From Flavihumibacter fluminis (GTDB lineage Bacteria > Bacteroidota > Bacteroidia > Chitinophagales > Chitinophagaceae): 64,000 nucleotides of DNA. Both the position numbers and the translations under genes were made by a program. Below are positions 52,656 to 60,574 of the stretch, one piece after another. Numbering within the stretch: the stretch's first letter is position 1; each line of letters opens with the position of its first letter. The stretch spans positions 310,001-374,000 of the forward strand of contig NZ_JAKEVY010000004.1 in NCBI RefSeq assembly GCF_021491375.1. Reading direction: 5' to 3'. Under the pieces are notes generated by a model. That model worked only from the letters and a program-made list of their open reading frames with translations, was not told where the DNA came from and did not search any database.

Positions 52656-54044
52656 TTACTTTTTCTTTTCGAAGAGCTCTTCCTTCTTGACTACTTTAAC
52701 CTTATCGTTGTTTTTAAGTGTCTTGGAAACCAGCGAGTAGGGTCCAGTAACCACTTCATCTCCTTCTTTTAAACCACTCAGCACTTCGATGTAAGTGATA
52801 TCCTGGATATCTGTGCGTACTTTAACCCGCTTCACTGTTGTTTTATCAGCCTGGAGTACAAACACAACTTCATCCAATTCTGTACTGATAGACCTGCGAT
52901 TCTCCTGCTGCTCATTGTTATTGCTACCACTTTCTGCAGTGGATGTACGGGTCTCATTCACAGCTTTATCAGAATCTTTTTCACGGGTGGTAACCGCATT
53001 GATCGGTACCGCAAGTACATCCATTTTACGTTTGGTCTGGATATCTGCGCTGGCGCTCATACCCGGACGAAAAGGAAAGTTCTTCGGGCGGGTTGGATCA
53101 ATCAGATCCTGGTAAGATTCTTTCAGCAAGCGGATCCGCACTTCATAGTTTGTAACATCATTGGTTACAGCAGTGGCGGTGGCAGAAGACAAGGCTTTAC
53201 TGCTGCTAGCGATCTGCGTTACAATACCTTTGAATTTGCGGTCATTGTATGCATCAATTTCTACGAGGGCGGAATCTCCTAGATGTACTTTGGGAATATC
53301 ATTCTCTCCTACTTCTACCCGAACTTCAATTTTATCCATATCAGCGATACGCATCATTTCCGTACCGGTCATTTGGGCTGTACCAACCACCCTTTCACCT
53401 TTCTTAACAGCCAAAAGAGATACCACGCCGTTCATAGGCGCCAATATTGTTGTTCTGCCCAGGTTCTTATTGGCACTTTCCAGGTTGGCACGGGTACTTG
53501 CTACCGAAGCCTGGTTGGCACGGATGGTTTGTAAACCTGCATTGTAGTTGGCTTTTGCTGTATTGTATGCATTTTCCGCCTGCTCAAATTCTGCACGAGA
53601 AATCACTTTCTCCTTCATGAGTTGCTCCTGGCGACGGAACTGCGCTTCAGCCTGAGATAAAGCACTTTGAAGGGCTTCCAGCTGTGCCTGGCTGTTATCT
53701 ACCAGTGCCTGCTGCTGGCGAACGCTGGCCGCAACCTGATCACGCTGAGTCAGATAAATGTCTGCAAAAATCTTGGCAAGTACCTGTCCCTTGCGAACAC
53801 TATCACCTTCTTCCACCATCAGTTCCACAATTTCTCCCGAGATATCAGAGCTTACTTTTACTTCAACTTCCGGATACACTTTTCCGCTGGCGTTAACGGT
53901 TTCAATGATCGTGCGCTTTGCGACTTTTTCCGTGGTTACTTTTATGCCCTCTTCACCTCCAATTATACCTGCCTGTTTCAAACCGAATAAGGCAATAATC
54001 AGTACCACCACGGCTACCAGTATCCAAACTAATTTCTTGTTCAT
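52656..54044 (-). CDS. HlyD/MacA-type periplasmic adaptor protein
   Basis: A 462-residue membrane-fusion protein: an N-terminal membrane anchor (about 5-22), a lipoyl-like half (GKVYPEVEVKVSSDISGEIVELMVEEGDSVRKGQVLAKI), a long alpha-helical hairpin (about 85-195), the second lipoyl half (TTILAPMNGVVSLLAVKKGERVVG), and beta-barrel and membrane-proximal domains. Such adaptors connect an inner-membrane pump (ABC MacB-type or RND) to TolC. A TolC gene precedes it by 29 bases, but no pump gene is in the window. The layout is nearest MacA. Confidence 0.9.
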   Translation of the reverse strand: MNKKLVWILVAVVVLIIALFGLKQAGIIGGEEGIKVTTEKVAKRTIIETVNASGKVYPEVEVKVSSDISGEIVELMVEEGDSVRKGQVLAKIFADIYLTQRDQVAASVRQQQALVDNSQAQLEALQSALSQAEAQFRRQEQLMKEKVISRAEFEQAENAYNTAKANYNAGLQTIRANQASVASTRANLESANKNLGRTTILAPMNGVVSLLAVKKGERVVGTAQMTGTEMMRIADMDKIEVRVEVGENDIPKVHLGDSALVEIDAYNDRKFKGIVTQIASSSKALSSATATAVTNDVTNYEVRIRLLKESYQDLIDPTRPKNFPFRPGMSASADIQTKRKMDVLAVPINAVTTREKDSDKAVNETRTSTAESGSNNNEQQENRRSISTELDEVVFVLQADKTTVKRVKVRTDIQDITYIEVLSGLKEGDEVVTGPYSLVSKTLKNNDKVKVVKKEELFEKKK

Positions 54045-54073
54045 ATAGATCGTATGTGCTTGTGCTTGATTGA

Positions 54074-55543
54074 TTATAATTTTATACCCTGGCCTTTGTA
54101 GAACTCAAGTACTTTCATCCGGAATACATAATCGAATTGGGCATTGACCATGTCGATTTTGGATCGCGTCAGATTGGTTTGTGAAGTGATCAGTTCCAGT
54201 GTCGAGAGTAATCCCAGTTCATAACGACGAAGGGTAAAGTTATAGGAGCGTTCCGCCGCATTGACACTACTACGTGCAGCATTGTATTTTTGCATGGCGG
54301 CTACAGCGCTGGTATAAGCGTTGTAAATATTGTTTTTCAACTGAAGATTTCCCTGGTCAATTACCAGTTCAGCATTTGCCAGATTGAGTTTCGCTCTTTC
54401 ATAATTGGTCCTTGCCTGCCAGCCACCCAAAATTGGAATGCTTACACCTACCCCGATATTTTGACGAAAGTTATTTGACATCTGTGTTCCCCAGCCGGTC
54501 CATAATTCACCAAAATTTTTATTGCCTTGTGTTATCTGTACATTGGGCGATTGTATAGGCACGAGGGTACCATTTACATTCACTGCGCCATTTGCAGGAT
54601 TGGGAGCATTATAACCCAGGAAATTAGCTCCAGTTATTTTTCGGTTGGAACTCGCAAAGTTGGAAGCCAGTCCACCAAAGGCAAAAAAGCTGGGATATAA
54701 ACCTGCTTTTGCAGATTTTATATTGTATTCAAGTGATTTTTTACGCAGGTCATTTGCCTTGATTACCGGTTGATTTTGCAAGGCCATCTGGTAAACCATT
54801 TCCGGTTCCAGCTCTGCAATCGGATCAACCGGAATTCTATCCACCGGTGGTACCGAAATAGCAAAAGGAGCTCCGGCATCCAATGCCAGCAGGGCTTTTA
54901 AAGACAGCAGGTTCAATTCATAGGTCGACTGAGCCGTGATCAGGGAAGAACTATCCCTTGCCAATTGGGCTTCCAGATCCACCGCATTGAGCTCCGGCAC
55001 AGTTCCGGCCTCAACTCTTTTCCGGGTATCATTCAACTGGCTTTGACTCTGTTTCACCTGAACTTCTACAATATCTACCTGCACTTTAGATAAAAGAGCA
55101 GTAAGATAAGCGGTAGCTACATTCAGGGCCAGGTCATTTTTGTTTCTTTCCACATCAGCCAGGGCAGCTTCAGCCTCGAATTTGGAAGCCAGCATCGTAT
55201 TGGTAATCCTGTTCCAGTTAAAAATGGTCACATTCGTATTAAACTGGAATCCCTGGAAAAGCAGCTGCTGATTGGTAAACAGGTTGGTGGTAGGGTCAAT
55301 GGAACGACCAAACTGGTAACCAGTATTGGTATTAAAATCAGCAGAGGGTACCCAGGCTTTTTTACCTTGTTTGTATAAAAGTTCACTGATCCGACGCTGT
55401 ACATCCGCCTGTTTTGTTGAAATGTTATTAGCGATGGCATATTCCACACAACGCCTCAAATCCCACTCTTCCTGTGCCTGGCTTTCAAGCCCTAGTCCCA
55501 TTCCCAATAATAAACAATAGGATAACCGTTTAAAAAATCGCAT
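54074..55543 (-). CDS. TolC-family outer membrane efflux protein
   Basis: A 489-residue protein with a signal peptide (about 1-24, ending SQAQ) and two structural repeats of the outer-membrane efflux family, each with long helices (ALADVERNKNDLALNVATAYLTAL; NERAKLNLANAELVIDQGN-like segments in the second half). It forms the outer-membrane exit duct for a tripartite pump. It precedes the adaptor gene on the same strand. Export substrate is unknown. Confidence 0.93.
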   Translation of the reverse strand: MRFFKRLSYCLLLGMGLGLESQAQEEWDLRRCVEYAIANNISTKQADVQRRISELLYKQGKKAWVPSADFNTNTGYQFGRSIDPTTNLFTNQQLLFQGFQFNTNVTIFNWNRITNTMLASKFEAEAALADVERNKNDLALNVATAYLTALLSKVQVDIVEVQVKQSQSQLNDTRKRVEAGTVPELNAVDLEAQLARDSSSLITAQSTYELNLLSLKALLALDAGAPFAISVPPVDRIPVDPIAELEPEMVYQMALQNQPVIKANDLRKKSLEYNIKSAKAGLYPSFFAFGGLASNFASSNRKITGANFLGYNAPNPANGAVNVNGTLVPIQSPNVQITQGNKNFGELWTGWGTQMSNNFRQNIGVGVSIPILGGWQARTNYERAKLNLANAELVIDQGNLQLKNNIYNAYTSAVAAMQKYNAARSSVNAAERSYNFTLRRYELGLLSTLELITSQTNLTRSKIDMVNAQFDYVFRMKVLEFYKGQGIKL

Positions 55544-55626
55544 GCAAATTGGTTAAGGGGTTAAAAGTAAAGAATTCAATGGCATCCTGCCGACCGGTCA
55601 TATAATTATCGTGAAAAAACTCCCCA

Positions 55627-56796
55627 TCAACCGCCAGAAGCGGACAAAAAGGCCTGCTCAAGATCTGCAATCAGGTAATCGGCCGATTCCTGGCCAATGT
55701 ATAACCGAAGCATCCGGTGTTCTTTTTTCTCCGGACGAAAATGCTCAGGCCTGATTCCTGCACATTTAGGAATGATCAGGCTTTCATGACCACCCCAGCT
55801 TACAGCCATAAATATGTGCCGGAGTGCCTCGCAGAACCGAATGATTTCCCCCCGATGTTCCGTTCTGTATATAAAAGTGAGCAATCCACAGGCACCACTC
55901 ATCTGTTTCTTTGCCAGCTCATAGTCAGAAAATTCAGGATCCAGTGGGAAAAGACAGGATTCCACTTTCGGATGTTGCCTTAGGTAGGCAAGTACCAGCC
56001 GGGTTGTTTCACTTACCTGTTTCAGCCGCATCGGCAGTGTTCTTAAGCCCCGAATCAGCAGCCAGGCGTTAAAAGGCTGAATCCCGCTACCAATAGTCAG
56101 GTATTCGGATTCAAAAATCTTGCGGATCATGGCTGCAGAACCGCTGATCACTCCTGCAACGGTATCTGAATGTCCGCCTATGTATTTGGTAGCTGATTGA
56201 ATAGACAAATCGATCCCTAGTTCAATCGGTCGCTGATACAATGGCGTGCAATAACTGTTGTCCACTATTGTGACAATCCCCTTAGATCTGGCCAGGTCTG
56301 CAATGGCTTTAAGGTCCTGGATCGCATAATTCCAGCTATTGGGGGATTCCAGGTAAATCAGTCGGGTATCAGGTCGAAGTGCATCTGCATATTGTTCCAC
56401 TGATCCACCATCTACATAGGTAGTTTCCACATTGAAACGGGGAAGTACAACCGAAAACAGCCTCTCTGCCCAGGTATAAGGTTTACGCACTGAAACGATA
56501 TGATCCCCGGCTTTTATATTGGCAAATACAGATGCAAAGATCGCGGCCGCACCACTGTTGAGAACCAGGCAGTCCTCCGCTCCATCCAGTGCTGCCAGTT
56601 TTTTTCGAAGGATATCAACTGTCGGATTAAGGCCCCTGCTGTAGAGGTACCCTCCCATTTCATCAGCAAAAGCAGCCGACAAATCATCCACTTTCCGAAA
56701 CACAAAATTGCTGGTTTGCATAATCGGTGGGGACATGGCATTGAAATACTGCTCTCTTTCCTCTCCCAGTTCGTTTATTATGTAAGAAAGATCCAT
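55627..56796 (-). CDS. Cys/Met metabolism PLP-dependent lyase or synthase
   Basis: A 389-residue fold-type I enzyme of the cystathionine gamma-synthase/lyase and methionine gamma-lyase group. The PLP lysine is Lys204 in SIQSATKYIGGHSD; Tyr52/Arg54 (YSRGLNPT), the SGAAAIFA phosphate-binding loop and the VDNSYCTPLYQRP aspartate (Asp179) region are conserved. Which of the transsulfuration or gamma-lyase reactions it catalyses cannot be settled. It starts one base after an amino acid permease gene ends, pointing to uptake plus breakdown of a sulfur amino acid. Tyr rather than a basic residue flanks the active site, which does not decide it. Confidence 0.88.
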   Translation of the reverse strand: MDLSYIINELGEEREQYFNAMSPPIMQTSNFVFRKVDDLSAAFADEMGGYLYSRGLNPTVDILRKKLAALDGAEDCLVLNSGAAAIFASVFANIKAGDHIVSVRKPYTWAERLFSVVLPRFNVETTYVDGGSVEQYADALRPDTRLIYLESPNSWNYAIQDLKAIADLARSKGIVTIVDNSYCTPLYQRPIELGIDLSIQSATKYIGGHSDTVAGVISGSAAMIRKIFESEYLTIGSGIQPFNAWLLIRGLRTLPMRLKQVSETTRLVLAYLRQHPKVESCLFPLDPEFSDYELAKKQMSGACGLLTFIYRTEHRGEIIRFCEALRHIFMAVSWGGHESLIIPKCAGIRPEHFRPEKKEHRMLRLYIGQESADYLIADLEQAFLSASGG

Positions 56797-56797
56797 C

Positions 56798-58153
56798 TTA
56801 ACTATGTTTTATGCCCTTGCTTTTCCGAACCACCAGGAAATAAATTCCCAGGAATACAGCGAATACCGCTAGCCCGGTTAATGCAAGAACAGGTGTGTTG
56901 ATCGCAATACTGATTCCGACAAAGGTATAGGCAATCATAAAAACAAGGGGCAATACGGGATACCATTTCATGGTATAAATACCGGTTCCATCCAGGTGTT
57001 TGGTTCGTTTGCGAAGGATAAAAATCGTTGCTGCAGATGTTGCCATACCAATTGAATCCAGGAAAATCGTAAATCCAAGAATTTTCTCAAAGGTGTTGGC
57101 AAAAAACAGGACGATGATACAGATAGCAGCAAACACGGTCAGACTAACGGTGAGTACCCCACGCTTTTCATCGGTTTTGGCAAACATACCGGGGAGGATA
57201 CCATCTTTACTCATGGCATACATAACCCTGGGATTACTCAGTAGCAATACATTCACATAAGCCAGTACAGCCAGGAAAAGCAGGAGTGTAAAAATGGTTT
57301 TACCAGTTGGACCAAACATTTTTTCCGCCACTACTGCTGCAATTCCTCTGGTGGATTTCAGAGCTTCAAAACCAATACTGTGTACATAAGCCATCTGCAC
57401 CAGCAAATAAAGTCCGATGATCATCAGAATGCCGATCACAATTCCTCTCGGCAGGTTTTTGCGGGCATCTTTTACTTCCTCACCAAAATTGATGGTTTGC
57501 TGGTACCCACCGTAGGTGAAAGAAACCGCAATCAGGGCTACGCCAAAGGAGTAGATGAGGGAAGAGGGGGGAATGGAAGATGGAGGAATGGAAGATGGGG
57601 GAAGGGAGGAGGGGTCGGCTCCGGGAAAAAAGAGTGCGCTAATGAGTACCAAAACCATCAGGATCTTGATCAGCATCAGAATATTCTGCGTTTGTGAACT
57701 CATGCGCAATCCGGCCAGGTTGACAAAATAAAAAACCATGATGGCCGACATGGCGATCAGGGATTTCACCAGGTCGGAAGCGGGCTCATCAAAAATCAAC
57801 TGCGACAGGTATTCACTGCCTATTAATGCCACTCCGGATAAAGACGCTGCATTAGAAATAAGAATAATACAATTAATTGCAAAAGCAACAGAAGGATGAT
57901 AACAGGCTGCAAAGATTTTGTAGTACCCTCCTGTAACAGGATACCTTGAACCAATTTCAGCATACGTGAGTGCACCGCAAAGCGCGATAATACCTCCGGC
58001 GATCCAGGCCGAAAAATAAATTGTGGGCGTAAGTGAGGCGCTGGCGGCATCGGTAGCAGTCCTGAATATACCCATACCGATAACAAGACCAACTACAATC
58101 ATGGTAAGATCAAACAATCTTAACTGATTGTTTTTGCCTGAATTGTTTTGCAT
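56798..58153 (-). CDS. APC-family amino acid permease with repeat-derived insert
   Basis: A 451-residue transporter from the ATG at 58153, with about 12 membrane segments and the APC N-terminal signature MIVVGLVIGMGIFRTA followed by GALTYAEIGSRYPVTGGYY. Residues about 180-199, in the loop after the fifth or sixth segment, read as repeats of Pro-Pro-Ser-Ser-Ile/Leu, encoded by a 15-bp repeat matching the intergenic purine-rich family (57557-57614). The frame is kept, so the protein may still work. It is followed by the PLP enzyme gene. Substrate probably an amino acid, possibly methionine or a relative. Confidence 0.88.
   Translation of the reverse strand: MQNNSGKNNQLRLFDLTMIVVGLVIGMGIFRTATDAASASLTPTIYFSAWIAGGIIALCGALTYAEIGSRYPVTGGYYKIFAACYHPSVAFAINCIILISNAASLSGVALIGSEYLSQLIFDEPASDLVKSLIAMSAIMVFYFVNLAGLRMSSQTQNILMLIKILMVLVLISALFFPGADPSSLPPSSIPPSSIPPSSLIYSFGVALIAVSFTYGGYQQTINFGEEVKDARKNLPRGIVIGILMIIGLYLLVQMAYVHSIGFEALKSTRGIAAVVAEKMFGPTGKTIFTLLLFLAVLAYVNVLLLSNPRVMYAMSKDGILPGMFAKTDEKRGVLTVSLTVFAAICIIVLFFANTFEKILGFTIFLDSIGMATSAATIFILRKRTKHLDGTGIYTMKWYPVLPLVFMIAYTFVGISIAINTPVLALTGLAVFAVFLGIYFLVVRKSKGIKHS
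57557..57614. repeat. 15-bp coding repeat R4 inside the permease gene
   Basis: Units of the GGAATGGAAGATGGA type, 15 bp long, so each copy adds five residues and keeps frame. The core GGAATGGAAGATGG is the same as in R1 and R2. Confidence 0.85.
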
Positions 58154-58208
58154 GTTAGTTCCGATCTTTACCCAATATAATTCCAAAAGCCAAGCCCACA
58201 AATAAAAA

Positions 58209-60236
58209 ATGAACCTCTTATTTGTTTTTGTTGCCACCGGATTTCAGCTTCCCCTATCCCCTACAACAGATACCCTGCCCAACAGACAACTGGATTCGGT
58301 TATTGTGCAGGGATTTGTACAAAGAAGTCCGCTTGCTGCAACACCTGCCGCAGTATCTATTGCCGGAGCTGCTGAATGGAACCGTTTTTCTCCGGCAAGT
58401 TCAGTACCAGCTCTGAATACGCTTCCAGGGGTAAGAATGGAAGAGCGTTCACCCGGCAGTTATCGTATAGCCATTCGCGGTAGTTCACTTCGCTCTCCGT
58501 TTGGCGTAAGAAATGTGCGTTTTTATTATGAACAGTTTCCAATAACAGATCCGGGAGGAAACACCTATCTGAACCTGTTTGCGCCAACTGCTATTGAGCA
58601 GATGGAAATTTTGAGAGGACCGGCAGCTTCTGTTTATGGATCCGGCTCAGGAGGTGCCTTGCTGGCAACAGGCGCCAGGCCATCCGAAAACAAATCACCA
58701 ATTCGATTAAGTGTTATGGGAGGCAGTTATGGTCTCTTCCAGTTGGATGGTCAGCTACTCACCGGAAATGAACAGCGTTTCAACCGGGTACAAGTGCATC
58801 ATCAGCAATCACAGGGATACCGCAATCAAAGTGCGCTTCGCAGAAATTTTCTGAGCTGGCATAATAAAAGACAGGTATCGGATAAATACACAATCGGATC
58901 ACTGGTGCTTTATAGTGACCTTCAGTATGAAACACCAGGGGGACTAACACTTGCGCAATACAATGCTAATCCCAGGCAGTCGCGGCCGGCAGGAGGCCCC
59001 TTTCCTTCAGCTGAAGCTGCAAAAGCTGCTTTTTATCAGCAATCTTTTTATGGCGGATTGTATCAGCAATACATGCCCGGTTCCAGGCTCAGGATGGAGG
59101 CTACTGTATATGGAATGTATAACCGAATTACCAATCCTGCCATACGGAATTTTGAAAGAAGATCTGAGCCCTCTTTCGGAACACGTGCATTAATCGCTTA
59201 TACCGCACCGTTATCCAGCGGAAGTATAACATTCACAGCAGGAGGAGAATGGCAAAAAGGATATTACCAGATCAACGTTTTCGGTAATCGTGGCGGAGAA
59301 CAGGATACCCTGCAAACTTCTGATGCTCTTACACCTGGTAACGCCCTGGTTTTTGGGCAGGCGCAATGGAAGCCGGATGCTAACTGGGAAATCAATGCCG
59401 GCTTAAGCTGGAATAATAATACAATCCGCATTATACGCGAATCGGTGGTACCTAATTATCGGTTCAGCACGGGCCAACAGGCAGAATGGGCACCGCGTAT
59501 TTCTATCTCAAGAAAATTAGGATCCGTTCTGGTTTATGGGCTGGCAGCCAGAGGTTTTTCTCCTCCCACCAGTTCCGAACTGCTGCCTTCTACCAGTGTA
59601 ATCAATACTTCCTTAAAAGCTGAAGGGGGATGGAATTATGAACTGGGTATGCGTGGCAGATTTGCGAAACAACGGTTATGGTTAGATGCAAATATTTTCC
59701 ACTTCCAGTTAAACGATGCCATCGTGCAGAGAAGAGATGCAAGCGGTGCTGACTTTTTCACCAACGCAGGTAGTACGAGGCAATGGGGTATTGAAATTGC
59801 TTCCCGTTACCAGCCACTCAAGCAAACTTTTGGTTTCCGATGGCAGCCCTGGATCAGCTATACTTTCCATCCTTTTACCTATAAGGATTTTCGTCAGGTG
59901 GAACAGGATTTCAGCGGAAAGCGCATTCCTGGTATCGCAAGGCAAACTGTGGCAGCCGGATTGGATTTGTACCTGCTGATGCTGGAACTTCATATTACCT
60001 ACCAGTATGTAGATCCGATATGGCTGAATGATGCCAACACCGCTAAGGCAAATGCCTATCAATTAGTAGGTTCCAGGCTGGAATCCCGGATTTTTAAGCG
60101 CCTCAGCATTTTTGCCGGGGCAGACAATTTAATGAATCAACGTTATAGTCTGGGTAATGATATCAATGCCATAGGAGGCCGCTATTTCAATGCCGCTGCT
60201 GGCCGAAACTATTTTGCGGGCATTCGGCTCCAGTAA
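58209..60236 (+). CDS. TonB-dependent receptor, substrate unknown
   Basis: A 675-residue outer-membrane transporter: a short signal peptide (about 1-18), plug domain (about 28-150) with VPALNTLPGVRMEERSPGSYRIAIRGSSLRSPFG and a GPAASVYGSGSGGAL segment, and a barrel that ends NYFAGIRLQ with a hydrophobic/aromatic C-terminal strand. It is most like siderophore/metal-complex receptors and lacks a SusC-type extra domain. The cobalamin riboswitch lies after it, not before it, so B12 control is not suggested. Divergent from the permease gene with 55 bases between. Confidence 0.88.
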   Translation: MNLLFVFVATGFQLPLSPTTDTLPNRQLDSVIVQGFVQRSPLAATPAAVSIAGAAEWNRFSPASSVPALNTLPGVRMEERSPGSYRIAIRGSSLRSPFGVRNVRFYYEQFPITDPGGNTYLNLFAPTAIEQMEILRGPAASVYGSGSGGALLATGARPSENKSPIRLSVMGGSYGLFQLDGQLLTGNEQRFNRVQVHHQQSQGYRNQSALRRNFLSWHNKRQVSDKYTIGSLVLYSDLQYETPGGLTLAQYNANPRQSRPAGGPFPSAEAAKAAFYQQSFYGGLYQQYMPGSRLRMEATVYGMYNRITNPAIRNFERRSEPSFGTRALIAYTAPLSSGSITFTAGGEWQKGYYQINVFGNRGGEQDTLQTSDALTPGNALVFGQAQWKPDANWEINAGLSWNNNTIRIIRESVVPNYRFSTGQQAEWAPRISISRKLGSVLVYGLAARGFSPPTSSELLPSTSVINTSLKAEGGWNYELGMRGRFAKQRLWLDANIFHFQLNDAIVQRRDASGADFFTNAGSTRQWGIEIASRYQPLKQTFGFRWQPWISYTFHPFTYKDFRQVEQDFSGKRIPGIARQTVAAGLDLYLLMLELHITYQYVDPIWLNDANTAKANAYQLVGSRLESRIFKRLSIFAGADNLMNQRYSLGNDINAIGGRYFNAAAGRNYFAGIRLQ

Positions 60237-60246
60237 TGAAAATGAC

Positions 60247-60254
60247 TATATTCG
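60247..60254 (+). promoter_or_regulatory. candidate -7 element for the btuB transcript
   Basis: TATATTCG differs by one base from TAnnTTTG and lies 10 bases before the riboswitch begins. A similar TATTTTCG lies before purD. Confidence 0.35.
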
Positions 60255-60264
60255 CGCCGTAATC

Positions 60265-60466
60265 GGTTTCTGTTGACAGACTTACTGTTAACAGGATTAA
60301 AAGGGAAGTCCGGTTGATCCCGGCGCTATCCCCGTAGCTGTAATGTTTTCAGGATCATTGTATCCTGCTGCAGATCCATAACCACTGTACGCCTGCTAAA
60401 TGCTTTGGTGAACGGGAAGGGGGTTTGCAGAAAACGAGCCAGAAGACCTGCCGCTTACAGGAAACC
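60265..60466 (+). ncRNA. cobalamin (adenosylcobalamin-class) riboswitch
   Basis: Conserved blocks occur in the correct order: AAGGGAAGTCCGGTTGATCC with CCCGGCGCTATCCCCGTAGCTGTAA (60301-60345 area), CCACTG, CGGGAAGGGGG, and the B12 box GCCAGAAGACCTGCC (60438-60452). Stem P1 can form between 60265-60273 and 60457-60466 with one bulge. It sits directly before a BtuB-type receptor, the usual target repressed by high B12. Confidence 0.93.
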
Positions 60467-60574
60467 ATATTCCGCTTTCGGGAGAAAAGCAGGGATATAA
60501 AAGGCCGGGTACCAGGTCGTTTATATTTCTACCATCCTTTTCCGGAAGCAGTCACGTTAATCTTTTTCACCAAC

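Larger units (their letters stand above)
60237..60574. other. 338-base leader region of btuB
   Basis: Contains a TATATTCG promoter-like element (60247-60254) and a cobalamin riboswitch (60265-60466), then about 108 bases to the btuB ATG at 60575. The last segment has no run of T typical of a terminator, so control may be by translation; this was not folded. Confidence 0.7.

Noticed and set aside
60425-60574. Longer btuB start at 60425
   Set aside because: It lies inside the cobalamin riboswitch; the signal peptide begins at 60575.
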